Position numbers and translations under genes: made by a program | Part shown: positions 33,759 through 42,708 of the stretch, one piece after another | Layout: every line of letters begins with the position of its first letter | Position numbering within the stretch: position 1 is the stretch's first letter | Assembly: GCF_015277775.1 (NCBI RefSeq) | Contig: NZ_CP063849.1 | Span: forward strand, 6,835,501 to 6,899,500 | Source: Paludibaculum fermentans | GTDB lineage: Bacteria; Acidobacteriota; Terriglobia; Bryobacterales; Bryobacteraceae | Reading direction: 5' to 3' | DNA length: 64,000 nt | Notes under the pieces: generated by a model | Database searches by the model: none | Seen by the model: only the letters and a program-made list of their open reading frames with translations | What the model was told of the DNA's origin: nothing

Positions 33759-35879
33759 GTGCTTTCCACAGGCTTGGGATCACAAACGGCCGGTTGGCTC
33801 GTGGAAAACGGGCCCAGAGAACTTGAACTGCTCTTTCGGGCCATCGTCTACCACCCCTCCGCGCCGATTCTCCTGACGGACGACAAAGGCAACTCGAGGG
33901 ATGCCAGTTTCGGCGTGGGCCGCATACTGGGCATTCCGCGTGAACAGATCATCGGCCACTCCATCGACGAGTTTGCGCTTCCAGCCTTCAAGCCCAAGGT
34001 TTCGCAGCTCTTTGCCGCGCTGCCCGAGAAGGGCGAACTGGAGGGATCGCTGGGCCTGCTTGGTTCGAATGGCACGGCGAAGCATGTGGCGTTCGCGGCC
34101 AAGGCAAATGTCCTGCCGGTTCGTCATCTGCTGGTTTTGCACGAGAAAGCAGTGGCAGAGGCGCCCGCGGATTCCGAAGCTGCGCAGGCAGATGCCCCGC
34201 CTCCCTGGGTGAAGGATTTTGCCCTGTTCTTACTGGATGTGGACGGGCTGATTGTAGCGTGGTACGCAGGGGCGGAGCGCATCTACGGTTACCCGGCTGA
34301 GAAAGTCATCGGAAAACACGTGTCCTGCGTTTATTCGCCCGATGCGGCTGCGCGCGGCGAGGTCGAGGATAAGCTGAAGCGGGCGGTGGTTGAGGGTCAT
34401 CTGGGCAGTGAAGGTTGGCACGTAAAGTCCGATGGGGAACGCTTCTGGGCCAACGTCATCATCATGGCCCTGCGACGGGATGATGGAACGCTGCAGGGCT
34501 TCGCCAGCATTGTCCGCGATTTCAGCGGCCGGCACGAGCAGGATGAAAAGATCCGGCGCAACCGGGCCAGGACGCGGCTGAGTCCCCTGCAATCCACGAT
34601 CGCGGGTGTGGTTTCCGGTGAGTTTGACCGGATTCCCGAGGCGAACGACACATTCCTGGAACTGGTGGGCTACAGCCGGGAGGACTTGAAATCAGGGCTC
34701 CTGCAGTGGCCGGAACTGACTCCCCCGGAATTTGCGCCGCTGGATGAACTCGCGCACGAGGAAGGACTGCGGTTTGGGGCCTGCACGCCTTACGAGAAGG
34801 AACTGGTCTGCAAGGACGGCCGGCGTGTACCGGTGCTGGTGGCCACAGCCGTGCTCAAGCTCTCCCCCTTCCGCTGGATCTCCTTTGTACAGGACCTGCG
34901 GGAGCGCGACCGGCGGGAGAGCGTCGAAGAGGAAATCACTGCGCCAACACAGGATTTCGGCGAAATCGTTGGTACGAGTACTGCCCTGAGGCGGGTGCAG
35001 AGCCAGGTCGAAGTGGTTGCGCCCACCGACGCGAACGTGCTGATTCTTGGGGAGACGGGTACGGGCAAGGAACTGGTGGCCCGCGCCATTCATCGCATCA
35101 GCCCGCGACGGAACCTCCCCTTCGTCACATTGAACTGCGCCGCTATTCCCACGGGCCTGCTGGAGAGCGAACTCTTCGGCTATGAACGCGGAGCCTTTAC
35201 GGGCGCCCTGTCCCAGAAGATCGGCCGCTTTGAAATGGCGCATCGGGGGACGCTGTTCCTGGATGAGGTGGGCGACATCCCATTGGATCTGCAGCCGAAG
35301 CTGCTGCGAGCGCTGCAGGAGAAGTCCTTTGAGAGACTGGGCGGCACCAAGACGATTCCTATCGATGTGCGCCTGGTGGCGGCGACCAACCGGAACCTGA
35401 CACAGATGATGGGCGACAAGCTCTTTCGCAGCGATCTGTACTACCGCCTGAGAGTCTTCCCCATTTCTACACCGCCTCTACGCGATCACCCGGAGGACAT
35501 TCCGACCCTGGCCCGGCACTTCACCGTGAAGTATGCGGAGAAGATGGGGCGGCAGATCGACAAGATACCGTCCGAGACGATGAATCTGCTTGTGAGCTAC
35601 CAGTGGCCCGGCAATGTGCGGGAGTTGGAGAACTTCATTGAGCGGTCCGTCATCCTGTCGAGTGGCTCGAGTCTCCGCGCTCCCCTGGCTGAATTGCAAC
35701 TGGACCAGGCTCCGTTTGCCGGCAATGTCACGCTGGAGCAGGTGGAGCGGGAACACATCATTCGCGTATTCCGCGAAAGCGGTGGAGTCGTGACCACGAC
35801 GGCTACGCGCCTGGGGCTGCACCGGACAACACTGAACGCCATCATGCGCAAGCTTGGCATCTCACGCAAGGATCTTTGA
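33759..35879 (+). CDS. PAS-containing sigma54-dependent transcriptional activator
   Basis: The 706-aa protein has three PAS-like regions (about 20-130, 150-265, 280-390). The AAA+ domain has Walker A GETGTGKE (about 430), an intact GAFTGA loop, Walker B GTLFLDEVGDIP and FRSDLYYRLRV. A Fis-type HTH is at the end (TATRLGLHRTTLNAIMRKL). It can thus open sigma54 promoters. The GTG start follows AAAGGGAAA. A perfect TGACC-N6-GGTCA palindrome lies upstream, a tandem pair overlaps its stop codon, and two more pairs with -24/-12 promoters lie within 7 kb. It is the best candidate for the protein that binds them. PAS domains imply small-ligand, light or redox input. Confidence 0.92.
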   Translation: MLSTGLGSQTAGWLVENGPRELELLFRAIVYHPSAPILLTDDKGNSRDASFGVGRILGIPREQIIGHSIDEFALPAFKPKVSQLFAALPEKGELEGSLGLLGSNGTAKHVAFAAKANVLPVRHLLVLHEKAVAEAPADSEAAQADAPPPWVKDFALFLLDVDGLIVAWYAGAERIYGYPAEKVIGKHVSCVYSPDAAARGEVEDKLKRAVVEGHLGSEGWHVKSDGERFWANVIIMALRRDDGTLQGFASIVRDFSGRHEQDEKIRRNRARTRLSPLQSTIAGVVSGEFDRIPEANDTFLELVGYSREDLKSGLLQWPELTPPEFAPLDELAHEEGLRFGACTPYEKELVCKDGRRVPVLVATAVLKLSPFRWISFVQDLRERDRRESVEEEITAPTQDFGEIVGTSTALRRVQSQVEVVAPTDANVLILGETGTGKELVARAIHRISPRRNLPFVTLNCAAIPTGLLESELFGYERGAFTGALSQKIGRFEMAHRGTLFLDEVGDIPLDLQPKLLRALQEKSFERLGGTKTIPIDVRLVAATNRNLTQMMGDKLFRSDLYYRLRVFPISTPPLRDHPEDIPTLARHFTVKYAEKMGRQIDKIPSETMNLLVSYQWPGNVRELENFIERSVILSSGSSLRAPLAELQLDQAPFAGNVTLEQVEREHIIRVFRESGGVVTTTATRLGLHRTTLNAIMRKLGISRKDL

Positions 35880-35910
35880 CCGGGAAATGTCAGTTGACCC
35901 CGGGCGGTCA
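35877..35910. promoter_or_regulatory. tandem 16-bp palindromes (locus 2), overlapping the activator stop codon
   Basis: TGACCGGGAAATGTCA (35877-35892) and TGACCCCGGGCGGTCA (35895-35910), separated by GT. The first three bases are the TGA stop of the activator gene. The second copy is a full TGACC-N6-GGTCA; the first has one mismatch. A sigma54 -24 box follows after 77 bp. Confidence 0.75.
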
Positions 35911-35987
35911 CTGGCCGCGGCGGCTTCCGCCCCACAGCCGGCACGTAAGTCGCGGGGATTGAGGCAGCGGCCGGGCGGCTCGTGGCT

Positions 35988-36001
35988 GGCATGAGCCGTG
36001 C
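35988..36001 (+). promoter_or_regulatory. sigma54 -24/-12 promoter of the secreted protein gene at 36130
   Basis: GG-CATGAGCCGT-GC within TGGCATGAGCCGTGCAC; TGGCA at -24 and TGCA at -12 are close to consensus, with exact spacing. The predicted start near 36013 leaves a leader of about 117 nt. It lies exactly 77 bp from the tandem sites of locus 2. Confidence 0.75.
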
Positions 36002-36129
36002 ACTCAGGAAGATGCAACGGTTCCCAAGTCACGCGGCGTCGAACGCCGTACGTGGCGCGGGCATTGTGGCGGTTGTATTGAGTCATTTTCCTGGCTGCCG
36101 CGAGCAGGGAAGCCGGGGCAGGAGTATAC

Positions 36130-37173
36130 ATGTCCAGTGCGGCGGTTTTAGCGGGGCTGATGCTGGTTGGGATCACCACAGTCCACGGCCAGACCGCGTT
36201 GGAAATGCACCGGTTCTTCCGGAATCAGATCGGCTTGAGCGAGGATCAGATTGCGTCGATCGACCGCGGTAAGGCCGTGGCGAAGGTAATTCCTTCCAGG
36301 ACGCCCGCGGAGGTCATCGTCTTCGGGGCTGTTTTCGTGGAAGCACCGCCGGAGTCGTACGTCCGCTACGCATTTGACGTGGAGCGGCTACTCAGGTCGC
36401 CAAGTTATCTGGGCGTTCGCCGATTCAGCAGCCCGCCGGCCACATCCGACCTGGAGGGCTTCTCACTGGAACCCGATGACATCAGGAGCCTGAAGTTCTG
36501 CCGGCCCGGAAAATGCGCCATTCAACTCCAGGCGGATGTCATGCATGAGCTTCAGCGGTCTCTGGATTGGGCGGCGCCGAACCTGGATGCGCAGGTGAAC
36601 GAACGAATGCGCCGCGCGATGCTCGAAGTCGTGCGGCGCTATCAGGCTGAAGGCAATCGCGTGCTCGGCAGCTACCATGACACCGAGCATCCGTTTGACT
36701 TTGACAGCCAACTGCGATCGTTAGTGGGCCGCTCGGAAGCGCTCCCCGTTTATCTCCCTCACCTTAGCCACTACCTGCTGGATTACCCGGGTTCGATGCC
36801 GGCCAGCGCGCAATCGATGCTGCATTGGGAGCGGGTCAGTTTCGGACTCAAACCGACGTTGCGCCTGAATCACACGATCGCCTATCAGCCTGGTGGAGTG
36901 ATGAGCGGGGCCCAGATCGTGGTCGTAAAGCAGCTCTTTGCGAGCCACTATTTCCAATTGGCGCTGGATCTCACCGCCTGCGTCCCCGACAGCGGCCATA
37001 AGGGCTTTTACCTGATTACGCTGAAGGGCTCATCCCAACAGGGGTTGACCGGGTGGAAGGGGGCACTGCTCAGGTTGATCGTGGTAAGCAGGACCAGGTC
37101 AGCCGAGGAGAAGATTCTCGTCAACATCAAGCAGGTGTTGGAGGAAAAGCAGCAGGCGGCCCGGGTGAACTGA
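36130..37173 (+). CDS. secreted protein of unknown function, sigma54-controlled
   Basis: The 347-aa product has a signal peptide (1-20, cleavage after TTVHG) and the start is fixed by AGGAG five bases upstream. The mature part is mixed alpha/beta. It contains a short Cys pair (FCRPGKCAIQLQADV), 'HDTEHPFDFDSQLRSL' and 'ERVSFGLKPTLRLNHTIAYQPG'. I do not recognise a named domain, though similar secreted proteins occur in Acidobacteriota. It is monocistronic: the convergent csbD-like gene follows after 170 bp. The sigma54 promoter and tandem sites make it a candidate target of the adjacent activator. Confidence 0.8.
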   Translation: MSSAAVLAGLMLVGITTVHGQTALEMHRFFRNQIGLSEDQIASIDRGKAVAKVIPSRTPAEVIVFGAVFVEAPPESYVRYAFDVERLLRSPSYLGVRRFSSPPATSDLEGFSLEPDDIRSLKFCRPGKCAIQLQADVMHELQRSLDWAAPNLDAQVNERMRRAMLEVVRRYQAEGNRVLGSYHDTEHPFDFDSQLRSLVGRSEALPVYLPHLSHYLLDYPGSMPASAQSMLHWERVSFGLKPTLRLNHTIAYQPGGVMSGAQIVVVKQLFASHYFQLALDLTACVPDSGHKGFYLITLKGSSQQGLTGWKGALLRLIVVSRTRSAEEKILVNIKQVLEEKQQAARVN

Positions 37174-37346
37174 GCCGGCTGAGGGCGGCCCGACGCGCTG
37201 ATGCGGACTCGAGTTACGGAACCGGGCCGGCCGCCGCACTCATCGCAGAACGCTGAGCTGGCCGGAAAGGCCGCCGCCGCGGAACCGCTACACACGCGCC
37301 GGCGCCGATCCGGGCAGCGGCCCTGCTCGCGTCCGGGCCTTAACTG

Positions 37347-37574
37347 CTACTGAGGGAAACGCGAGCTGTACGCAGCCTTGTGTGTGGCTTCGAAGTCTTT
37401 TAGCTGCGTTTCAGCCTCATCCTTGGCCAAGCCGCAGCGCTCCTGCAGCTTGCCCAGCATGGCATCCCTGCGTCCGGCGGCCACTTCCAAGTCATCGTCC
37501 GTCAGTTTGCCCCACCGTTGCAAAATACTGCCTTTGAATTGTTTCCAGTTGCCTGCGAGGATGTCGTTGTTCAT
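37347..37574 (-). CDS. CsbD family stress protein
   Basis: The 75-aa protein fits CsbD-like proteins: 'ILAGNWKQFKGSILQRWGKLTDDDLEVAAGRRDAM', then a charged helical rest. Such small proteins are induced by general stress in many bacteria; their activity is unknown. It is divergent from the SYLF gene across 600 bp that hold tandem activator sites. A weak sigma54-like element (minus strand GG-CCATCCAACT-GC, 37635-37648) lies about 60 bp upstream, so it might share the regulon. Confidence 0.88.
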   Translation of the reverse strand: MNNDILAGNWKQFKGSILQRWGKLTDDDLEVAAGRRDAMLGKLQERCGLAKDEAETQLKDFEATHKAAYSSRFPQ

Positions 37575-37988
37575 GTGTTTGCTCCTGTATGTCGCCGTCT
37601 GGCTTGGGCTGCCCCAAACGCTACAGGTTCACAGGCAGTTGGATGGCCGTGGTGTTTTGCAGGAATTATCCTGCCGCGGGACTGCGCACAATGAGGCACC
37701 CGTGCCGCTGACCGGATTCCTGGCGCCCAGGCCGGGCGGAGGTGGGCGCAATCTACAACTTCGATTGCGGGCTCTCCGATTTGGACGGTTCGGTGCTGCG
37801 ACTTCCCGGGGAGCATCGGGACAGTGATTTACGGAGAACGCGAAAATGCTGGAGAGGTGGTCCCTTCGCCCGTGCTTTGTCATTGGCCGCGGTCGCCGTT
37901 ATGTGGCTCTTCCACCAGATTTCATCCCGGCGGCAATTTCGATCCGCAATCTGACCTGATACTTTCCTTCCCTCCGGTTTGAGCCCCA
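37575..37988. other. intergenic region upstream of csbD-like gene
   Basis: It contains the weak minus-strand sigma54-like element at 37635-37648 and otherwise no gene I can support; the frames present lack SD and family resemblance. It joins the control region of the SYLF operon on the right. Confidence 0.35.
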
Positions 37989-38022
37989 TGACCGCGCATG
38001 GTCATGTGACGTGGCGCGGTCA
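37989..38022. promoter_or_regulatory. tandem 16-bp palindromes (locus 3)
   Basis: TGACCGCGCATGGTCA (37989-38004, full match to TGACC-N6-GGTCA) and TGACGTGGCGCGGTCA (38007-38022, one mismatch), separated by TG. The -24 box of the SYLF promoter follows after 78 bp. The site sits between csbD-like (minus) and SYLF (plus) genes and could serve both. Confidence 0.78.
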
Positions 38023-38100
38023 TTCGTACTCGTCCATCAGTTTCCGAATCCACCACCGCACCCACGGCGGAACCGAATGGGCTCAACAGCAAGGCAGGTT

Positions 38101-38114
38101 GGCTCGCGCCGTGC
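38101..38114 (+). promoter_or_regulatory. sigma54 -24/-12 promoter of the SYLF-OmpA-SPFH run
   Basis: GG-CTCGCGCCGT-GC within TTGGCTCGCGCCGTGCAG: TTGGC at -24 and TGCA at -12 with exact spacing. The predicted start near 38126 is about 51 nt before the SYLF ATG. It shares the CCGTGCA end with the 36-kb promoter. Confidence 0.75.
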
Positions 38115-38176
38115 AGTATGTTTCTGTGTCACCCACGGCGATTGAAGATAGGCCGGGGTGGAGGAAAAGGTGAACA

Positions 38177-38872
38177 ATGCGAATCATTCTAGTGGCGGCC
38201 CTGGCAATATCGCCACTGCTGGCCAAAGACAACGAGCCGGTAAAGCGCCTGGCTGAAGCTTCCGCGGTCTTTTCCGAGATCATGGCCGCTCCCGACAAGG
38301 GCATCCCGGAAGATCTACTGGCGAACTCTCATTGCATCGTTATCGTTCCTAACCTGAAGACCGGCGCCTTCCTGGTTGGCGGGAAGTACGGCAAGGGCTA
38401 CATCTCCTGCCGCAACAAGGTTGGCGTTGGGTGGTCGGCTCCGGGGACGGTCCGCATCGAAGGCGGCAGTGTTGGTTTCCAGATTGGCGGCTCGACGACC
38501 GACCTGATCATGCTGGTCATGTCAGAGCGCGGCGCGGAGAAGCTGCTCGAGAGCAAGTTCACACTCGGCGCTGAAGGCTCAGTAGCGGCCGGCCCTGTGG
38601 GACGCACGGCGACTGCTCAAACCGACGCTCAAATGCATGCGGACATTCTCTCCTGGTCGCGGTCGCAAGGACTGTTCGCCGGCGTCGCGCTGGAAGGCGC
38701 CACCCTGCGGCAGGATCTGGACGACAACGCAACTCTCTACGGCAAGAAGCTGGAGAACAAGCAGATTGTGACCACGCGAGTGCGTACGCCTAAGTCGGCG
38801 ATGAAGCTGATTGGCCTCCTGAATCGGTACTCAGCCCGCGAGCGCACCGGCGCAACGCCCTCCACTAAATAG
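38177..38872 (+). CDS. exported SYLF/Ysc84-domain lipid-binding protein
   Basis: The 231-aa protein has a short signal peptide (MRIILVAALAISPLLA) and a SYLF domain: 'ASAVFSEIMAAPDKGIPEDLLANSHCIVIVP', 'GAFLVGGKYGKGYISCR', 'SVGFQIGGSTTDLIMLVMSERG' and 'WSRSQGLFAGVALEGATLRQD'. SYLF proteins bind phosphoinositides in eukaryotes; in bacteria they are exported and of unknown role. It is the first gene after the sigma54 promoter at 38101 and is followed by an OmpA-like gene after 30 bp. Confidence 0.9.
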   Translation: MRIILVAALAISPLLAKDNEPVKRLAEASAVFSEIMAAPDKGIPEDLLANSHCIVIVPNLKTGAFLVGGKYGKGYISCRNKVGVGWSAPGTVRIEGGSVGFQIGGSTTDLIMLVMSERGAEKLLESKFTLGAEGSVAAGPVGRTATAQTDAQMHADILSWSRSQGLFAGVALEGATLRQDLDDNATLYGKKLENKQIVTTRVRTPKSAMKLIGLLNRYSARERTGATPSTK

Positions 38873-38902
38873 TTTCTGAAGAAGGATCGTCAGGTAACAC
38901 AA

Positions 38903-40636
38903 ATGAAAATGATCGGCGCATTCCTCATGGTTTGCGGTGTTCTGTCGGCACAGCAGCCGCAGCAGCAAGGCGAGAATGCGGCCGTCATGGCCGCCGGCTC
39001 CACACCCATCTACCGCGTGACAGTCACAGCGCGGACGGCGAAAGCCATCAACTACCGCCATCGGAGCGGTGCCACAAAGATCGATTTCCGCGGCACAGAG
39101 CTTATGGCTAGCGCCCATGGCGAAGCCAAGGTGGAAAGCAAGCAGGGCTACATCGAAATCGAAGTAGAATTCGACAATTTGCAGCCCGCCAACACCCACG
39201 GCTCGGAGTATCTCACTTATGTGCTGTGGGCCATCACTCCGGAGGGCCGCACGTCCAACCTCGGTGAGATCCTGCTGAACGGGACGAGAAGCAAACTCAA
39301 CGTGACGACGGAACTCCAGGTGTTTGGCCTGGTCGTTACGGCCGAGCCCTACTTCGCCGTCACCCGGCCCAGCGACCTCATCGTGATGGAGAACGTGGTG
39401 CGTCCCGATACGAAGGGCAAGATCGAAGAGATCGACGCCAAATATGAACTCCTTCAGCGCGGACAGTATCAGCGGCTCTCGAATCCACTTCAGTTGAAGC
39501 TCGACACCAAGCAGCCGCTGGAGCTGTATGAAGCTCGCAATGCAGTGCAGATCGCCCGTGCCGTCGGCGCGGACAAGTTTGCCACGGAGAGCTTCCAGAA
39601 GGCTGAGAAGAGTCTGGCGCAAGCCGAGGCTTACCAGGCCAGGAAGGCCGGCAGCAAGCCGGTTACCATGACGGCCCGCGAAGCAGTCCAAACCGCCGAA
39701 GATGCCCGCGCGATCGCGGTGAAACGCCAGGATGAAGAGGCGCTGGCCGCCGAACGCCAACGCGCATCAGAGCGGGAAGCCGCGGCGGTGAGCGGAAAAA
39801 TGGCTGCCCAGGCTGAGGCCGATCGTGTCACTCGCGAAGCGGAAGCCGCCCGCATCCGTGCTCAGGCTGATGCCGATCGGGCAACCCGCGACGCCGAAGC
39901 AGCGAAGCTCAAGGCAGATGCGAAAACCGGCCGGCTGACGGCGGAGAAGAACGAGCAGGCATTATCCGCGGCCATGGAAGCCGATCGCATCAAGCGCGCG
40001 AACGAAGTTCAGGCCGCCGCCGCTGCCGCTCAGTCTGAACGGCTCCGCGCCGAGAGCGACGCGCGGGAAGCAGCAGCGAAAGCCGAAGCCGACCGGCTCC
40101 GGTTGGATAATGACGCCCAGCGGGCTGCCGCCCAGCTGGAACTGGACAAGGTCGCCAAGCAGAAGGCGCAGTTGGAGGCGGAGAAGGCCGAATTGCGGAT
40201 CGAACTGCTGAAGCAGTTTAACGTAATCCTCCAGACACGAGACACGGCGCGCGGCCTTATCGTGAACATGTCGGACGTCCTGTTCGATACCGCCAAGTTC
40301 ACCTTGCGGCCTATCGCTCGTGAGAAGCTCGCACGCGTCGCCGGCATCGTAGCCGGCCATCCGGGCCTGAGGCTGGATGTGGAAGGCCACACCGATAGCG
40401 TTGGCGGCGATGAGTACAACCAGACGCTCTCGGAGCATCGCGGGACTTCTGTCCGCGACTACCTGATGTCGCAGGGCATGCCGGATACCTCGGTTTCGAC
40501 CAAGGGTTTCGGCAAGACCCAGCCCGTCGCCACCAATGACACAGCGCAGGGGCGGCAACAGAACCGCCGCGTTGAGCTTGTGATCTCCGGCGAAGTGATC
40601 GGCACCCAAATCGGGTCACCGATCGCTGCGAGGTAG
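38903..40636 (+). CDS. OmpA-family protein with long coiled-coil stalk
   Basis: The 577-aa protein has a signal peptide (ending GVLSAQQ), an N-terminal beta-rich domain (to about 180) with [14 protein letters not shown] and '[25 protein letters not shown]', and a long Ala/Glu/Arg-rich coiled coil (about 225-440) with repeated EADR-type units. The C-terminal OmpA/MotB domain (about 455-570) has '[19 protein letters not shown]', [20 protein letters not shown] and '[10 protein letters not shown]'. The last binds peptidoglycan, so the protein likely tethers envelope layers. It is second in the SYLF run. The stalk inflates antisense open frames, which I disregard. Confidence 0.9.
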   Translation: MKMIGAFLMVCGVLSAQQPQQQGENAAVMAAGSTPIYRVTVTARTAKAINYRHRSGATKIDFRGTELMASAHGEAKVESKQGYIEIEVEFDNLQPANTHGSEYLTYVLWAITPEGRTSNLGEILLNGTRSKLNVTTELQVFGLVVTAEPYFAVTRPSDLIVMENVVRPDTKGKIEEIDAKYELLQRGQYQRLSNPLQLKLDTKQPLELYEARNAVQIARAVGADKFATESFQKAEKSLAQAEAYQARKAGSKPVTMTAREAVQTAEDARAIAVKRQDEEALAAERQRASEREAAAVSGKMAAQAEADRVTREAEAARIRAQADADRATRDAEAAKLKADAKTGRLTAEKNEQALSAAMEADRIKRANEVQAAAAAAQSERLRAESDAREAAAKAEADRLRLDNDAQRAAAQLELDKVAKQKAQLEAEKAELRIELLKQFNVILQTRDTARGLIVNMSDVLFDTAKFTLRPIAREKLARVAGIVAGHPGLRLDVEGHTDSVGGDEYNQTLSEHRGTSVRDYLMSQGMPDTSVSTKGFGKTQPVATNDTAQGRQQNRRVELVISGEVIGTQIGSPIAAR

Positions 40637-40712
40637 TAACGACCCGGTGCAATGCGGGGGCCTCCATGGCTCCCGCCGCCAGGGTCTCCAAGGGCGTTTG
40701 GGAGAATTTCTC

Positions 40713-41492
40713 ATGATAGATATCTGGATCGTCATCCCGGTCTTCGTAGCTTTGTATCTGTTGGCCTCCATCAAGGTACTCAGGGAATACGAGCGGGGCG
40801 TGGTGTTCCGGTTGGGGCGTGTCCTGGCGCAGGCCAAGGGGCCGGGCATCGTTCTTGTTTTTGCGCCGATCGACCGCATGGTACGTCTGTCGCTTCGTAT
40901 CGAGGCTTTGGAGGTGCCAGCTCAGGATGTAGTGACACGGGACAACGTGACGGTGAAGGTAAACGCGGTCATCTTCTTCCGTGTGGTGGATCCCCGACTG
41001 GCGGTGCTGGAGGTGTCCAACTTCCTCTACGCCACCTCTCAACTGGCACAGACCACGCTGCGCAGTGTCCTGGGCGAGGCGGAACTGGACGAACTGCTGA
41101 GCCAGCGCGGCAAGTTGAATTTGCGTCTTCAGTCGATTCTCGACCAGCACACGGCCTCCTGGGGCATGAAGGTGACCCTGGTGGAGGTCAAGCAGGTGGA
41201 ACTGGCCGAGCAGATGATCCGCGCTATCGCACGGCAGGCCGAAGCGGAACGCGAGCGCCGCGCGAAAGTCATCCATGCCGAGGGCGAGTACCTCGCAGCC
41301 GAGAAGCTGGCCATGGCCGCGGCGGTCATCCAGCAGCAGCCGGCAGCGATCCAACTGCGGTACCTGCAGACGCTGGTGGAAATCGGCGCGGAGCACAATA
41401 CGACCATCGTCTTCCCGCTGCCCATTGACCTGATCACCTCCATTACCCAGGTGATGACCGGTTCGAAGACACCGGTTGCGGCATCTGCCTGA
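40713..41492 (+). CDS. SPFH/stomatin-like (slipin) membrane protein
   Basis: The 259-aa protein has one N-terminal membrane helix ([17 protein letters not shown]) and an SPFH domain: '[35 protein letters not shown]', [19 protein letters not shown], '[21 protein letters not shown]' and [20 protein letters not shown] short coiled tail follows. Slipins organise membrane microdomains and often need an NfeD partner, which is not adjacent here. GGGAGA seven bases upstream fixes the ATG at 40713. It lies 76 bp after the OmpA gene. Confidence 0.92.
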   Translation: MIDIWIVIPVFVALYLLASIKVLREYERGVVFRLGRVLAQAKGPGIVLVFAPIDRMVRLSLRIEALEVPAQDVVTRDNVTVKVNAVIFFRVVDPRLAVLEVSNFLYATSQLAQTTLRSVLGEAELDELLSQRGKLNLRLQSILDQHTASWGMKVTLVEVKQVELAEQMIRAIARQAEAERERRAKVIHAEGEYLAAEKLAMAAAVIQQQPAAIQLRYLQTLVEIGAEHNTTIVFPLPIDLITSITQVMTGSKTPVAASA

Positions 41493-41573
41493 AGGCAGCC
41501 GCCCGCGCGTGCGTGGTAAGGGACGAAAAGGACTGGCCCGCTCAAACAGGAGCGGCGAAAGAGGAAGTCTGAG

Positions 41574-42020
41574 ATGTCTACATCAACGGAATTGAAGGAA
41601 ACCCCGCCGAACTGGGTAGTCCCGGAGACCGTGGCACTGAATCAGGTGATGTGGCGCAAGTGGGAGGCCAAGGGGCAATACCAGGATCGTGAAGCGAACC
41701 GGGCGCAGAGTAAGGCCATGTATTGGGTTTCCATCGCGGCATTGCTGGCCGCGGTGGCGCTCTGGTCCAGACTGCCGCCTTACGAAGTCGTGGTCCGGTT
41801 CCTGGTGTGCATCGGGGCGGTGACCGCCGCTTTTCAATCCTTCCGCCTGCGGCGCTACGCCATGGTTGTCGTATTTGCGTTGGTGGTCGGGCTGTTCAAC
41901 CCGATCCTGCCCGTGCTCGACTTCACCGGAGAATGGCAGCGTGTGGTGGTGCTGCTCAGCGTACTGCCATTCGGTCTTTCTTTATCGAAGCTTGCAGCGA
42001 GGAGAACCCAAAATGCTTAG
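41574..42020 (+). CDS. small multi-pass membrane protein of unknown function
   Basis: The 148-aa protein has a soluble N-terminus (1-45) and four hydrophobic segments (about 49-66, 72-87, 93-110, 123-138). 'RRYAMVVVFALVVGLFNPILPV' is reminiscent of small inner-membrane proteins of the DUF6804 kind, but I am not sure. It sits in the SYLF run and its stop overlaps the next gene by 8 bp. Confidence 0.75.
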   Translation: MSTSTELKETPPNWVVPETVALNQVMWRKWEAKGQYQDREANRAQSKAMYWVSIAALLAAVALWSRLPPYEVVVRFLVCIGAVTAAFQSFRLRRYAMVVVFALVVGLFNPILPVLDFTGEWQRVVVLLSVLPFGLSLSKLAARRTQNA

Positions 42021-42708
42021 GACGTGTCCAGTTGGATCCGTCGCGGTCCTGGCTTCATCGCTGCTGTTCGCCATCTTGGCGCCGTCGGCCTCCGCGGGCG
42101 AAGTATCGAGGTTCCGGAATTTTCAGCTTGGGTCCGATGTGTCCACGATCGTCAAACAGACTGGCGCCAATCCGGTCGACGTGAAGATCGTACACCGGCG
42201 CCCGGCGCTGGTCCAGCTATTGGAGTGGCGTCCCCAATCACTCAGTTCCAGCACTCAACCGGAGCCGGCGCAGGACATTGCGTTCACGTTCTACAACGGC
42301 GAGCTGTTCCGGATCTTCGTGAACTATGACAGGTATGAAACCGAGGGCTTGACGTCCAAGGACATGGTGGATTCGTTCAGCGTGAAGTTTGGCGAAGCGT
42401 TGAAGCCGACCTCGGTCGCCAAGCAGGCTGCCGCCACTTACGGTGACCAGGAAGAGTACCTTGCGCGTTGGGAGGACTCGGACTATCGATTCGAGCTGAT
42501 CCGGTCGTCTTTTGGCCCAACCTACAAGCTGACCGGAGTTCTCAAACGGTTAGAGGAGCCCGCCCGGCTCGCGGCACTGGAAGCGGCCAAACTCGACGAC
42601 AAGGAAGCTCCCCAACGGGAGGCCGATCAGAAAATCAAGGACGAGGCGACAGAACGTGCCAAGCTCGAGAAGGCCAGGCTGGTGAACAAACCGAAGTTCA
42701 AGCCTTAG
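42013..42708 (+). CDS. secreted protein of unknown function
   Basis: The 231-aa product has a signal peptide (1-28, ending PSASAG), a beta-rich domain (FRNFQLGSDVSTIVKQTG, 'DIAFTFYNGELFRIFVNYDRYETEGLT') and a highly charged helical C-terminus (about 185-231). AGGAG eight bases upstream supports this ATG, which overlaps the previous gene. The N-terminal pattern resembles envelope proteins that monitor or cap another factor, but I do not recognise a family. Last gene before a 330-bp gap in the run. Confidence 0.78.
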   Translation: MLRTCPVGSVAVLASSLLFAILAPSASAGEVSRFRNFQLGSDVSTIVKQTGANPVDVKIVHRRPALVQLLEWRPQSLSSSTQPEPAQDIAFTFYNGELFRIFVNYDRYETEGLTSKDMVDSFSVKFGEALKPTSVAKQAAATYGDQEEYLARWEDSDYRFELIRSSFGPTYKLTGVLKRLEEPARLAALEAAKLDDKEAPQREADQKIKDEATERAKLEKARLVNKPKFKP

